NCBI RefSeq assembly: GCF_039535785.1
Contig: NZ_BAAAXV010000008.1
Coordinates: 868,001-932,000, forward strand
Source of the DNA: Nonomuraea helvata
Lineage (GTDB): Bacteria; Actinomycetota; Actinomycetes; Streptosporangiales; Streptosporangiaceae
DNA length: 64,000 nt
Reading direction: 5' to 3'
Below are positions 39,464 through 48,818 of this stretch, one piece after another; the stretch's first letter is position 1, and each line of letters starts with the position of its first letter. The position numbers and the translations under genes were made by a program. Under the pieces are notes generated by a model. The model was not told the origin of the DNA and made no database searches. It was given only the letters and a program-made list of their open reading frames with translations.

Positions 39464-40953
39464 TTGCCGCCCTCCTGAACGGTGTTGAGGATCCGCACGC
39501 CCCTGAAGAGCGCCGACGGGCAGCCGTGGCTGACCGGCGCGACCTGACCCGGCTGGCCCTTGCCGCAGTTGAACGCGCCGCCGAGCACGTATGTCTCAGG
39601 CCCGCCGAGGGCCTCCATTGACCACCAGAAGTCCGTCGTGGTCGCCTGGTAGGCGAAGTCCCTGACCTGGCCGGCCAGCTTCCCGTGGGAGATCCGGTAC
39701 GCCCGCTGCCCGGTGAACTGGAAGTTGTAGCGCTGCATGTCGATCGACCAGCTCTTGTCGCCGACGATGTAGATGCCGCGTTCCACGCCCGCGATCAGCT
39801 CGTCGGTCGAAGGGCCGCCGGGCGCCGGGGCCAGCGACACGTTGGCCATGCGCTGGATCGGCATGTGGCCCGGCGAGTCGGCGAACGCGCACCCGTTGGA
39901 CCGGCCGAGCCCCTTCATCAGCGCCATCCGCCGGTCGAGCTGGTAGCCGACCAGGATGCCGTCCTTGACGATGTCGAAGCTCTGCCCCTGCACGCCCTCG
40001 TCGTCGTAGCCGATCGTGGACAGGCCGTGCGTGACCGTCCTGTCGCCGGTCACGTTCATCACCGGCGAGCCGTACACCAGCTCGCCGAGCTGGTCGAACG
40101 TGGCGAAGCTGGTGCCCGCGTACGCCGCCTCGTAGCCCAGCGCCCGGTCCAGCTCGGTGGCGTGGCCGATCGACTCGTGGATCGTCAGCCACAGGTTGGA
40201 CGGGTCGATGACCAGGTCGTAGTCGCCCGCCTCGACCGAGGGCGCCGCGATCTTCTCCGCCAGCAGCTCGGGCAGCCTGCCGAGCTCGGCCTGCCAGTCC
40301 CAGCCCGTGCCCGTCAGGTATTCGTACCCGCGCCCGACCGGCGGGGCGAGAGTGGACATGTCGTCGAAGCCGCTCTCGTGGGCCTTCATCGCGTTGAGCT
40401 TGGGATGCACCCGCACCCGCTGCTGTGTGGTGACCGTGCCGGCCGTGTCGGCGTAGAACTTCTGCTCCTTGACCTGGAGCAGCCGCGCCGACACGTGGTC
40501 GGCGCCCTTCATCAGCCCGGCCGACCAGTCGGCCAGCAGGCTCACCTTGTCGGCCGAGGCCACATCGAACGGGTCGACGTCGTACGAGGACACCCACACC
40601 GCGTCGGCGTGCACCGGCTCGGGGGCGAGCTCGATGGGCTCCCTGTTGATCGGGGCGCTCACCTCGGCCACCCGCACCGCCTGCTCGGCGACCGTCGCGG
40701 CCGCCTCCGGCGTCAGATGGATGCCCGCGGCGAACCCCCACGTGCCTCCCTTGACGACACGCACGGCGTAGCCCAGGTCGTCGGCGTCCATGGCGCCTTC
40801 GAGCCGGGCGTCATAGAGGCTGAGCGTCTCGGCTCTGACACGTTCCAGGCGGAAGTCGGCGTGCTCGGCGCCGAGGTCGCGGGCGCGTTGCAGGGCGGCG
40901 TCCGCGAGCTGCCGCAGCGGCAGCTCCAGGAAGTCGGGATCGATCTGGCGCAT
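39460..40953 (-). CDS. TldD-family metalloprotease subunit
   Basis: A 497-residue TldD homologue. The zinc site is the HExxxH motif in LTIHESIGHATELD; GFAFADSPGH-like SNGCAFADSPGHMPIQRM and VLGGAFNCGKGQPGQ are the other conserved blocks. It would form the proteolytic half of the TldD/TldE complex. I chose ATG 40953 with AGGAT upstream. It is divergent from fabG, and no RiPP precursor gene is visible nearby, so housekeeping peptide turnover is the likelier role. Confidence 0.94.
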   Translation of the reverse strand: MRQIDPDFLELPLRQLADAALQRARDLGAEHADFRLERVRAETLSLYDARLEGAMDADDLGYAVRVVKGGTWGFAAGIHLTPEAAATVAEQAVRVAEVSAPINREPIELAPEPVHADAVWVSSYDVDPFDVASADKVSLLADWSAGLMKGADHVSARLLQVKEQKFYADTAGTVTTQQRVRVHPKLNAMKAHESGFDDMSTLAPPVGRGYEYLTGTGWDWQAELGRLPELLAEKIAAPSVEAGDYDLVIDPSNLWLTIHESIGHATELDRALGYEAAYAGTSFATFDQLGELVYGSPVMNVTGDRTVTHGLSTIGYDDEGVQGQSFDIVKDGILVGYQLDRRMALMKGLGRSNGCAFADSPGHMPIQRMANVSLAPAPGGPSTDELIAGVERGIYIVGDKSWSIDMQRYNFQFTGQRAYRISHGKLAGQVRDFAYQATTTDFWWSMEALGGPETYVLGGAFNCGKGQPGQVAPVSHGCPSALFRGVRILNTVQEGGK

Positions 40954-41030
40954 GTCCACGATCCTAACCCTGTGATCTTGTGCCACCCGGACAACCGGAT
41001 ACCCGCCGGTAGGAGATAGCGTCTGATGCC

Positions 41031-41726
41031 ATGGCACGCTCTGTACTCGTCACCGGGGGCAATCGCGGCATAGGCCTCGCGATCGCCCGTGAACTCGCCG
41101 CGGCCGGCGATGCCGTCGCGGTCACCTACCGATCGGGGGAGCCGCCCGAGGGCCTGTTCGGCGTGCGCTGCGACGTCACCAGCATGGCCGACGTCGAGGC
41201 CGCGTTCGACAAGGTCGAGGCGGAGCAGGGCCCCGTCGAGGTCCTCGTCTCCAACGCGGGCATCACCAAGGACACGCTGCTGGCGATGATGAAGGAAGAC
41301 ACCTTCACCGACGTCATCGACGCCAACCTGACGGGCGCGTACCGCGTCGCCAAGCGGGCCATCCGCCCGATGATGAAGCTCAAGCGCGGCCGGATCATCC
41401 TCATCTCCTCGGTGGTCGGCCTGTCCGGCCAGGCCGGCCAGGCCAACTACGCCGCCTCCAAGGCCGGGCTCGTCGGCTTCGCCCGCTCCCTGGCCCGCGA
41501 GTACGGCTCGCGCAACATCACGGTCAACGTGGTCGCGCCCGGCTTCGTCAAGACCGACATGACGGCCGACCTCGACACCGAGGCGATCGTCTCCCAGATC
41601 CCGCTCGGGCGGCAGGCCGTGCCCGGGGAGGTGGCACGCGTCGTACGCTTCCTGGCAGGCGACGACGCCTCCTACATCACCGGGGCCGTGATCCCGGTCG
41701 ACGGCGGACTCGGAATGGGGCACTGA
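41031..41726 (+). CDS. fabG: 3-oxoacyl-ACP reductase FabG (MabA-like)
   Basis: A 231-residue SDR that reduces 3-oxoacyl-ACP with NADPH in type-II fatty acid synthesis. TGGNRGIG (residues 8-15) binds the cofactor; catalytic residues are S127, Y140 and K144 (YAASK). The end, YITGAVIPVDGGLGMGH, is typical of actinobacterial FabG1/MabA. ATG 41031 follows an AGGAGA 14 bases away, rather far. The enoyl reductase gene starts 1 base after its stop, reproducing the fabG-inhA operon of mycobacteria. Confidence 0.94.
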   Translation: MARSVLVTGGNRGIGLAIARELAAAGDAVAVTYRSGEPPEGLFGVRCDVTSMADVEAAFDKVEAEQGPVEVLVSNAGITKDTLLAMMKEDTFTDVIDANLTGAYRVAKRAIRPMMKLKRGRIILISSVVGLSGQAGQANYAASKAGLVGFARSLAREYGSRNITVNVVAPGFVKTDMTADLDTEAIVSQIPLGRQAVPGEVARVVRFLAGDDASYITGAVIPVDGGLGMGH

Positions 41727-41727
41727 C

Positions 41728-42492
41728 GTGGGAATTCTCGAAGGCAAGCGGATCCTCGTGACCGGCGTGCTCACCGACTCCTCGATCGCGTTCTCGGTGG
41801 CCAAGCTGGCCCAGGAGGAGGGCGCCACGGTGGTGCTCACCGGGTTCGGCCGGCTGAGCCTGGTGGAGCGCATCGCCAAGCGCCTGCCCAGCCCGGCGCC
41901 GGTGCTGGAGCTCGACGTCCAGAACACCGAGCACCTCGACACGCTCGCGGCCCGGGTCGGCGAGCACGTGGACGGCCTCGACGGGGTCGTCCACTCGATC
42001 GGCTTCGCCCCCCAGACGGCGCTCGGCGGCAACTTCCTCAACACCACGTGGGAGGACGTCGCCACGGCCCTGCACGTGTCCACCTACTCGTTCAAGTCCC
42101 TCGCCGTGTCCTGCCTGCCGCTGATGAAGGAGGGCGGGGCGGTCGTCGGCCTCGACTTCGACGCCACGAAGGCGTGGCCGGTCTACGACTGGATGGGCGT
42201 GGCCAAGGCCGGCCTGGAGTCGTGCAGCCGCTACCTGGCGCGTGACCTGGGCAAGCACAACATCCGCGTCAACCTGGTGGCGGCCGGCCCGCTGCGCACG
42301 ATGGCGGCCAAGTCGATCCCCGGTTTCAAGGAGTTCGAGGACAGCTGGCCGGAGAAGGCCCCGCTGGGCTGGGACCTGTCGGACACGGGTCCGGCGGCCA
42401 AGGCGTGCGTGGCCCTCATGTCCGACTGGTTCCCGGCCACGACCGGCGAAATCGTCCACGTGGACGGCGGCGTCCACGCCATCGGCGCCTGA
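41728..42492 (+). CDS. fabI: Enoyl-ACP reductase (InhA/FabI)
   Basis: A 254-residue NADH-dependent enoyl-ACP reductase that completes each elongation cycle. Motifs: GVLTDSSIAFSVAK (cofactor loop), VHSIGFAP, and the catalytic Y153-x6-K160 (YDWMGVAK). The sequence is closer to InhA than to E. coli FabI. GTG 41728 lies 1 base after the fabG stop. A hairpin at 42510-42542 probably ends the transcript. Confidence 0.95.
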   Translation: MGILEGKRILVTGVLTDSSIAFSVAKLAQEEGATVVLTGFGRLSLVERIAKRLPSPAPVLELDVQNTEHLDTLAARVGEHVDGLDGVVHSIGFAPQTALGGNFLNTTWEDVATALHVSTYSFKSLAVSCLPLMKEGGAVVGLDFDATKAWPVYDWMGVAKAGLESCSRYLARDLGKHNIRVNLVAAGPLRTMAAKSIPGFKEFEDSWPEKAPLGWDLSDTGPAAKACVALMSDWFPATTGEIVHVDGGVHAIGA

Positions 42493-42509
42493 CCGCCCTC
42501 TCGGGTTTG

Positions 42510-42542
42510 CCCCCCGGCCGCCGTCGCACACGGCACCGGGGG
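42510..42542 (+). terminator. Hairpin downstream of fabG-fabI
   Basis: CCCCCGG and CCGGGGG arms with a nested GCCGT/ACGGC stem lie 18 bases past the fabI stop. There is no T-tract, so assignment rests on position and stability. Confidence 0.5.
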
Positions 42543-42553
42543 CGCCTCCTGGC

Positions 42554-42621
42554 CGTGTCGGTGACGCAGTCGTGTCGGTGACGCGGTCATGTCGGTGACG
42601 CGGTCGTGTTGGTGACGCGCT
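42554..42621. repeat. Four tandem 17-base repeats
   Basis: Units of CGTGTCGGTGACGCGGT repeat four times without a gap, with one or two differences per unit. They lie in the 263-base noncoding gap between fabI and a convergent secreted-protein gene. Origin by slippage is likely; a protein-binding role is possible. Confidence 0.85.
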
Positions 42622-42755
42622 GGAGGCGGTGCCTCCGCCGCGTTGGTGGTGCTGCCTGGGCTCGCACGCCGTGCACCGTAGACGGGCGCAGCGCCGTGGA
42701 GAAGGGCGGTGCTCGCCTGGTGCGGCGGCCGAGTGTGTCCGGCGGCTGTCCGGGG

Positions 42756-43571
42756 TCAGGCCAGGCGGTGGCGGCCGTTGTTGCCGGCGTGGGCCGGTTC
42801 GAAGGGGATCGACTCCGACGGTTCCGCCCGGTGCCGGCGTTGCTGCACGATCCGCGTGGCCAGCACCGCCGACGCCAGCAGCGCGATCGTCAGCGCCGTC
42901 CCCAGCACGTCCGAGGCCGGCGGGCTGGGCCGTACCACCCGCTGGTCCTGCATCGGGACCGTCAGCTCATGAGCGAACGGATTGGGCCACAGCAGATCCA
43001 CCCGGGGCTCGTCCGTGTCGACGACCGTCTTCTCCTCGGAGACCGGCCGCCCCGTGTCCATGAGTTGCGGCCGCTCCTCCGGCGGTGTGGGCGCGGTCGT
43101 CGGCACGACGGACTCCACCCCCCACTCCCGGGGCCGTGAGGTGCGGCCGGGGGTGGGCGAGGGCGACACTTTCTCCACCCCGCTCTGGTCCTGGCAGGCC
43201 AGCACCGGCAGGCACACGCCGCCCAGGGTGGCGTCCAGCCCCGTGGAGGAGGGGGTGGGCGTGTCGTGCGAGGAGGACTTGGGGGCCGGTGTCGTCTTGG
43301 TGGTGGGCACCACCTCCCCGACGCGGCCGAGCACCTCGTCGGTGGTCTTGTCGACGCCGTCTGTCACCTTGTCGGTCGTCCCGCCCGTCAGGTCGTCGAC
43401 CGTGCCGGTGATGCCGTTCACCACGTCGCACAGCGTGTTGGTCACCCCGGAGAGCAGGCCGCCGTCTCGCGTGCAGTCCTGAGGAGCGGCCGACGCGGCA
43501 GGCGCCGCCACCGGGACGGCCGCCAGCGCCACCGCGAGAACTCCAGCCGAGATCGCGGCTCTGCTCCCCAT
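42756..43571 (-). CDS. Secreted, membrane-anchored Thr/Pro-rich protein
   Basis: A 271-residue surface protein of unknown function. A signal peptide (MGSRAAISAG through AAPAASA) is followed by a short region with cysteines (PQDCTRDGG, NTLCDVVNG, GGVCLPVLACQDQ). A long Thr/Pro/Ser-rich stalk precedes a C-terminal helix (LGTALTIALLASAVLATRI) and a basic tail QQRRHR. This gives an extracellular protein held by its C-terminus. AGGAGG (43578-43583) 6 bases before ATG 43571 fixes the start. Confidence 0.78.
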   Translation of the reverse strand: MGSRAAISAGVLAVALAAVPVAAPAASAAPQDCTRDGGLLSGVTNTLCDVVNGITGTVDDLTGGTTDKVTDGVDKTTDEVLGRVGEVVPTTKTTPAPKSSSHDTPTPSSTGLDATLGGVCLPVLACQDQSGVEKVSPSPTPGRTSRPREWGVESVVPTTAPTPPEERPQLMDTGRPVSEEKTVVDTDEPRVDLLWPNPFAHELTVPMQDQRVVRPSPPASDVLGTALTIALLASAVLATRIVQQRRHRAEPSESIPFEPAHAGNNGRHRLA

Positions 43572-43707
43572 CCATCCCCTCCTGCGTCGCTTACAGGGGA
43601 AATCTTTATGGACATCGCGCATGGGACGCAGGCGTTTGCCGGGTAAAGTTGCGATTCGGTATCGAGTAGTGATACACGAGGGAGCCTCTCGTTCGGAAAG
43701 CGAGCGG

Positions 43708-44655
43708 TCAGTCGAGTGACGACACGTCATCGAGGGCCTCTCGGATCTCTATGGGCAGCACCACGTCCTCGGCCGTCAAGGCCCCCGTGAGCTGCGCGTG
43801 CGTACGGGCGCCGACGATGGCCGAGGTGACCCCCGGCTGGTCGCGCACCCAGGACAGGGCGACCGCCAGCGGCGACACGCCGAGCCCGTCGGCGGCGGTC
43901 ATGACCGACTCCACGACGCTGCGGCTGCGATCGTCCAGGTAAGGCCGGACGAAGTCGGCGAAGTGCGGCGTAGCGGCCCGGGAGTCGGCGGGGATGCCGG
44001 TGCGGTACTTCCCGGTGAGCACCCCGCGCCCCAGCGGCGACCAGGCCAGCACGCCCACGCCCAGGTGGGCGGCGGCGGGCAGCAGCTCGCGCTCGGGCTC
44101 GCGGGCCAGCAGCGAGTATTCGGCCTGCGCCGAGATGATCGGGATGCGGCCGGGGACGGACTTCTGGGTGACCGCGGCCGCGGCCAGCTGCCAGCCGGTG
44201 TAGTCGCACACGCCCGCGTAGACGGCCCGCCCCGAGGAGACGATCGCGTCGAGCGCGGCCAGGGTCTCCTCCAGGGGGACCTCGTCGTCGTACGTGTGCA
44301 GCTGCCACAGGTCGACGTAGTCGACCCCGAGCCGGTTGAGCGACTCGTCGACCGCGGCGATCAGGTGGCGCCTGGAGGCGTCGCGCGGCCTGCGCCCGGC
44401 CGGCGTCACCACGGCCTTGGTGGAGATGACCAGCTCCGAACGCGGCACGGAGTCGCGCAGCATCCGCCCCAGCAGCCGCTCGGCGTCGCCGCCGGTGTAG
44501 ACGTCGGCCGTGTCGATGAGGTTGCCGCCGGCCTCCAGGAACGTGCGGAGCTGCGCGGACGCCTCGTCCGCGTCGGTGTCACGCCCCCAGGTCATCGTGC
44601 CGAGCCCCAGCCGGGACACCGACAGGCCGCTGCGGCCGACATAGCGCTGCTCCAT
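43708..44655 (-). CDS. Aldo/keto reductase
   Basis: A 315-residue TIM-barrel NADPH-dependent reductase. The catalytic tetrad is D48, Y53 (DTADVY), K80 (ISTKAV) and H120 (WQLHTYDD). C-terminal NADP-binding residues lie in SAIVGARTHAQL. It is typical of AKR families 11-13, acting on small aldehydes and ketones. ATG 44655 is chosen because the extension upstream lacks family sequence. The neighbouring histidine phosphatase is divergent. Substrate unknown. Confidence 0.9.
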   Translation of the reverse strand: MEQRYVGRSGLSVSRLGLGTMTWGRDTDADEASAQLRTFLEAGGNLIDTADVYTGGDAERLLGRMLRDSVPRSELVISTKAVVTPAGRRPRDASRRHLIAAVDESLNRLGVDYVDLWQLHTYDDEVPLEETLAALDAIVSSGRAVYAGVCDYTGWQLAAAAVTQKSVPGRIPIISAQAEYSLLAREPERELLPAAAHLGVGVLAWSPLGRGVLTGKYRTGIPADSRAATPHFADFVRPYLDDRSRSVVESVMTAADGLGVSPLAVALSWVRDQPGVTSAIVGARTHAQLTGALTAEDVVLPIEIREALDDVSSLD

Positions 44656-44809
44656 GATCCCGCCAGGGTACCAACAACAGACCTGCTCATCAGGCTGCCG
44701 CTCCACTGTCGTTCGTGGTCAGCGCGGGGGCGGCAGCCCGGCTCGCGTGTTTCTCGATTGCCATCAAGGCGGGTGAAAAGTTGTGATCGACGCCTGGGAG
44801 ACTTACCGG

Positions 44810-45496
44810 GTGACCACCCTGCTTCTGGCCCGACACGGGCTGACGGACCTCACCGGCCCGGTGCTGGCCGGGCGAACACCGGGCGTGCATCTGAGCGAGG
44901 CCGGCCGGGCGCAGGCCGCGGCGCTCGCCGGCCGCCTCGCGGGCGTCAGGCTCGACGCCATCGTCTCCAGCCCGCTCGAACGATGTCAGGAGACGGCCCA
45001 GGCCGTCGCCGGCGGGCGCGAGATGGAGGTGCGGACCGACGACCGCTTCATCGAGTGCGGGTACGGCGACTGGACCGGGCGGCCGCTGAAGGAGCTCGCC
45101 AAGGAGCCGTTGTGGCAGGTGGTGCAGGCGCACCCGAGCGCGGCCACATTCCCGCAAGGGGAGTCGCTGGCCGGTATGCAACATCGGGCCGTCTCCGCGA
45201 TCAGGGAGTGGAATCAACGTCTCGGTGAGAAGGGTGTCTACCTGGTTTGCAGCCACGGCGACGTGATCAAGTCGATCGTCGCGGACGCTCTGGGCCTCCA
45301 TCTCGATCACTTTCAGCGGATAACAGCTGATCCGGCGGCCCTCACCGTCATTCGCTATGCCCCCTTGCGACCCTTTGTTCTCAGGCTTAACGATATGGGG
45401 GAATTGAGGCTCCCCGAGGATTCGGAGGAGAAAGACGGGGGAGAAAACATCACCGGGAGCGATGCCGCCGTCGGCGGTGGACCCGGAACCACGTAA
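44810..45496 (+). CDS. Histidine phosphatase (MSMEG_4193-like phosphoglycerate-mutase family)
   Basis: A 228-residue histidine phosphatase. MTTLLLARHGLTDL holds the phospho-accepting H9, and R59-type SSPLERCQETA, ECGYGDWTG and VCSHGDVIKS complete the site. I start at GTG 44810, which gives the standard N-terminus and has GGGAG 9 bases upstream; GTG 44783 would add nine residues. It opens the conserved actinobacterial block with DUF3090, SCO1664-family and mshC genes. Its physiological substrate is not known. Confidence 0.88.
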   Translation: MTTLLLARHGLTDLTGPVLAGRTPGVHLSEAGRAQAAALAGRLAGVRLDAIVSSPLERCQETAQAVAGGREMEVRTDDRFIECGYGDWTGRPLKELAKEPLWQVVQAHPSAATFPQGESLAGMQHRAVSAIREWNQRLGEKGVYLVCSHGDVIKSIVADALGLHLDHFQRITADPAALTVIRYAPLRPFVLRLNDMGELRLPEDSEEKDGGENITGSDAAVGGGPGTT

Positions 45497-45505
45497 GGTC
45501 AGCGT

Positions 45506-46054
45506 ATGCCGGTCTTCGACTACGACCCACCAGAGAGGTTCGTCGCCGGTGCCTTGGGGCAGCCGGGCGCGCGGGCCTTTTTTCTGCAGGCCAGGGCCGA
45601 GGGCAGACTGACCACGGTGGCGCTGGAGAAACTGCAGGTCGCCGCGCTCGCGGGCAGGCTGGACGAGCTGCTCGACGAGGTGCTGCGGCTCAGCGGGGGC
45701 TCCGCGCACGTCCCCGCGCTGGCCCCTGCCGACCTGACCGACGACGCTCCTCTCGAGACCCCGGTCGCGGAGGACTTCCGCGTGGGCACGATGGCGCTGG
45801 CCTGGGACGCGGAGAGATCGCAGGTGGTGATAGAGGCGCAGGAGGTCGTCGACGAGGACGACGTCGACGGCCCGGACCCGGCGGTCCTGCGCGTGCGCAT
45901 CAGCGCGGGAGCCGCTCGCGCCTTCACCCAGCGGGCCCTCCAGATCGTCGCGGCGGGCCGACCGCCCTGCCCTCTGTGCGGACAGCCGCTCGATGCCACC
46001 GGTCACGTGTGCGTGCGTCTCAACGGATACCGCGGGGGTGAGGCGGCTTCATGA
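45506..46054 (+). CDS. DUF3090 family protein
   Basis: A 182-residue actinobacterial protein of unknown function. It starts MPVFDYDPPERFVAGALGQPGARAFFLQAR, has an acidic middle, and ends with a probable zinc site CPLCGQPLDATGHVC. It lies 9 bases after the phosphatase gene and overlaps the next gene by ATGA. This trio is conserved next to mshC across actinomycetes, which hints at mycothiol or phosphate metabolism, without proof. Confidence 0.9.
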   Translation: MPVFDYDPPERFVAGALGQPGARAFFLQARAEGRLTTVALEKLQVAALAGRLDELLDEVLRLSGGSAHVPALAPADLTDDAPLETPVAEDFRVGTMALAWDAERSQVVIEAQEVVDEDDVDGPDPAVLRVRISAGAARAFTQRALQIVAAGRPPCPLCGQPLDATGHVCVRLNGYRGGEAAS

Positions 46055-46818
46055 CCGCTCCTGAGAGCGAACCGGCCATCAAGCCGTCCCGACAACCGCC
46101 GTCCATACAAGACGATGAGGCTCTCGCGTTGCTGCGCGACGGCCGCCTGGAGGTGGCCGGCCGGCTGGTCGAGGCCACCAACATGACGCTGTACTGCTCG
46201 GTCAAGCTCGGCTCCCGCACGGCCGCCTGCGTCTACAAGCCGGTACGCGGCGAGCGTCCGCTGTGGGACTTCCCCGACGGCACCCTCGCCGCCCGTGAGG
46301 TGGCCGCGTTCGAGGTGTCGCAGGCCACCGGCTGGAACATCGTGCCGCCCACGGTCTACCGCGACGGACCCTTCGGGCCGGGCATGGTCCAGCTCTGGAT
46401 CGACACCGAGCGGGAGATCGACCTCACGCGGCTGGTCAAGAGCCGCAACCCGCTGGTGCGCCGGATGGCGGTGTTCGACGCGGTGGTCAACAACGCCGAC
46501 CGCAAGGGCGGGCACCTGCTGCCCCTGCCCACGGGGCACGTCTACGGGGTCGATCACGGGGTCTGCTTCTCCGTCGAGGACAAACTCCGCACCGTGCTCT
46601 GGCAATGGCGCGGCAAGCCTCTGGCCCGCGAGGCGGTGGCCGTGCTGGCCAAGCTCGAGCGCGACATCGAGTCGGGCTCGCTCGGGCGCAGGCTGCGCGA
46701 GCTGCTGACGCTGCCGGAGGTGGAGGCCACCTGGCAGCGGGTCAGGCGGCTGCTCGACACGGGCGTCCACCCGTACCCGTCGGAAGGATGGCCCGCCATC
46801 CCCTGGCCCCCGATCTAA
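46051..46818 (+). CDS. SCO1664-family, PI3/4-kinase-fold-like protein
   Basis: A 255-residue protein of the SCO1664 family. YKPVRGERPLWDFPDGTLAAREVAAF resembles the phosphate loop/lysine region of phosphatidylinositol-kinase folds. VVNNADRKGGHLL and YGVDHGVCFS correspond to catalytic and metal-binding loops (NADRKxxH, DHG). It may be an atypical kinase. ATG overlaps the DUF3090 stop. Substrate unknown. Confidence 0.85.
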   Translation: MTAPESEPAIKPSRQPPSIQDDEALALLRDGRLEVAGRLVEATNMTLYCSVKLGSRTAACVYKPVRGERPLWDFPDGTLAAREVAAFEVSQATGWNIVPPTVYRDGPFGPGMVQLWIDTEREIDLTRLVKSRNPLVRRMAVFDAVVNNADRKGGHLLPLPTGHVYGVDHGVCFSVEDKLRTVLWQWRGKPLAREAVAVLAKLERDIESGSLGRRLRELLTLPEVEATWQRVRRLLDTGVHPYPSEGWPAIPWPPI

Positions 46819-46851
46819 AGCGTTCGTCGCCCGTTTATTACTCTTTGCGCC

Positions 46852-47499
46852 ATGTGCACGCTGATCGTGAGAACCGGGCGGCCGCTGGCCCTCATGGGCG
46901 TGAGGGACGAGTACGCCGATCGCCCATGGGAGGGTCCGGGGGAGCACTGGCCGGACTACCCGGGGGTGGTCGGCGGGCGCGACCTCAAGGCCGGCGGCAC
47001 CTGGCTGGCCGTCAACCCTTCGGCCCGCCGCGCCGCCGCGCTGCTCAACGGGCGCGGCAAGGCGGCCGAGGAGACGACCAGGATCTCCCGGGGAGATCTG
47101 GCGCTGCGGGCGGCGTACACCGGGCAGGCACCCGGCGGCGACCTCACCCGCTACGACCCCTTCCACCTGGTGCTCGCCGATCTGACGCGCGTCCGCCTGT
47201 TCAGCTGGGACGGCGACCGGCTGGCCACCACCGACCTGCCCGAGGGCACCAGCATGGTGGTGAACACGGGGCTCGACCCGGCGGACGAGCGGGTGGCCGC
47301 GTACCTGCCCAGATTCGAGAGCGAGCCGTGGGACGAACTGATCAAGGCGGAGCCGTCCGCCGACCCGGCCGCGCTCATCGTCCGGCACGAACTGCCCGAC
47401 GGCCGGATCTTCACCTCCCTGTCGGTGATGGAGGTCACACTCGCGCCGGACGCGGTGACGTACGACTTCGCCGACCTGACCGCTGATCGGGACGGATAG
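46852..47499 (+). CDS. NRDE/TANGO2-family protein
   Basis: A 215-residue protein beginning MCTLIV, where the cysteine after Met is conserved, with the NRDE-like motif written VRDEYADRP, then GGTWLAVNPSARRAALLN-type sequence (GGTWLAVN, AALLNGRG). This identifies the NRDE/TANGO2 family (N-terminal-nucleophile-like fold, function poorly known, linked to heme handling in eukaryotes). It lies between the SCO1664-family gene and mshC in the same direction. Confidence 0.82.
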   Translation: MCTLIVRTGRPLALMGVRDEYADRPWEGPGEHWPDYPGVVGGRDLKAGGTWLAVNPSARRAAALLNGRGKAAEETTRISRGDLALRAAYTGQAPGGDLTRYDPFHLVLADLTRVRLFSWDGDRLATTDLPEGTSMVVNTGLDPADERVAAYLPRFESEPWDELIKAEPSADPAALIVRHELPDGRIFTSLSVMEVTLAPDAVTYDFADLTADRDG

Positions 47500-47509
47500 G
47501 CTCAAACAC

Positions 47510-48733
47510 ATGAGATCGTGGGCTGCCCAGAACGTTCCCAAGCTCCCAGGTGAGAGCATTCCGCTGAGTCTCTACGACACGTCGGCCAGGCAGGTAAGGC
47601 AGACCGATCCGGGGCCGACCGCCAGGATCTACGTCTGCGGCATCACCCCCTACGACGCCACCCATCTCGGCCACGCCAACACGTACCACGCCTTCGATCT
47701 CGTCGGCCGGATGTGGCGCGACGCGGGCCACGAGGTGCACTACACGCAGAACGCCACCGACGTGGACGATCCGCTGCTGGAGCGGGCCGCGGAGACCGGT
47801 GTCGACTGGCGGGACCTGGCCGAGCGGGAGATCGAGCTGTTCCGCGGCGACATGGAGGCGCTGCGGATCCTGCCGCCCCGCGAGTACGTCGGCGTCACCG
47901 AGGTCGTCGGCCGCGTCGCCGACGTGATCGCCAAGCTGTCCGCCAAGGGCGTCACGTACGTCCTCGACGGCGACGTCTACTTCAGCGTGGCCGACGCCCC
48001 CAAGTTCGGCCAGGTGTCCGGCTACGACGAGGCCGAGATGACGGCCCTGTTCGCCGAGCGCGGAGGCGACCCCGGCAGGCCCGGCAAGCGTCATCCCCTC
48101 GACTGGCTGCTGTGGCGGGCCGAGCGGCCCGGCGAGCCGGTTTGGGAGTCCCCCCTGGGCCGGGGCCGCCCCGGCTGGCACATCGAGTGCACCGCGATCG
48201 CCCTCGACAGCCTGGGCGCGGGCTTCGACGTGGCGGGCGGCGGCTCCGACCTGATCTTCCCGCACCACGAGTGCGGCGCCTCCGAGGGCCACGCGCTCAC
48301 GGGCGAGTGGCCGTTCGCCAAGTTCTACACGCACGCGGGCATGGTGGCGCTCGACGGCGACAAGATGTCCAAGTCCAAGGGCAACCTGGTGTTCGTGTCG
48401 AAGCTGCGGCAGGCGCACGACCCGATGGCGGTCCGGCTCGTGCTGCTGGCCCGGCACTACCGCGCCGACTGGGAGTACGTCCCGTCGATGATGGCCGACG
48501 CCGAACGCCGGCTGGCGACGTGGCGCTCCGCGGTCGCGCTGTCCTCGGGCCCGCGCGCCGACGACCTGCTGGCCACGGTGCGTGCCCGGATGGCCGACGA
48601 CCTCGACTCACCGGGCGCCGTGGCCGCCATCGACGCGTGGGTGGCCGAAGCCCTCACCACCGGCGGCCACGACCCCGACGCCCCCGGTCTGGTCCGCGAC
48701 CTGGCCGACGCCCTCCTGGGCGTCGCACTCTGA
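47510..48733 (+). CDS. mshC: Mycothiol ligase MshC
   Basis: A 407-residue L-cysteine:1-D-myo-inosityl 2-amino-2-deoxy-glucopyranoside ligase, the ATP-dependent penultimate step of mycothiol synthesis. It is a class-I CysRS-like enzyme: zinc/HIGH region YVCGITPYDATHLGHANTY, WHIECTAIA, FPHHECGASEGH and DKMSKSKGN (KMSKS loop). The length, shorter than CysRS, and the SIPLSLYDT start separate it from cysteinyl-tRNA synthetase. It lies 10 bases after the NRDE gene. Confidence 0.96.
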   Translation: MRSWAAQNVPKLPGESIPLSLYDTSARQVRQTDPGPTARIYVCGITPYDATHLGHANTYHAFDLVGRMWRDAGHEVHYTQNATDVDDPLLERAAETGVDWRDLAEREIELFRGDMEALRILPPREYVGVTEVVGRVADVIAKLSAKGVTYVLDGDVYFSVADAPKFGQVSGYDEAEMTALFAERGGDPGRPGKRHPLDWLLWRAERPGEPVWESPLGRGRPGWHIECTAIALDSLGAGFDVAGGGSDLIFPHHECGASEGHALTGEWPFAKFYTHAGMVALDGDKMSKSKGNLVFVSKLRQAHDPMAVRLVLLARHYRADWEYVPSMMADAERRLATWRSAVALSSGPRADDLLATVRARMADDLDSPGAVAAIDAWVAEALTTGGHDPDAPGLVRDLADALLGVAL

Positions 48734-48818
48734 CGGTGCTTGCCCTCTGACGGCGTCCCGGGGGAGGGGCGGTGAGTGGGACGCGTGATGGTGGCGGGGC
48801 GCGTCCCGGGGGGAGCGG

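Noticed and set aside
38093..40953. RiPP-maturation TldD/TldE locus
   Set aside because: No precursor peptide, transporter or modifying enzyme accompanies the pair; housekeeping TldD/TldE is more likely.
47510..48733. Cysteinyl-tRNA synthetase
   Set aside because: Lacks the C-terminal anticodon-binding region and has MshC-type length, start and neighbourhood.
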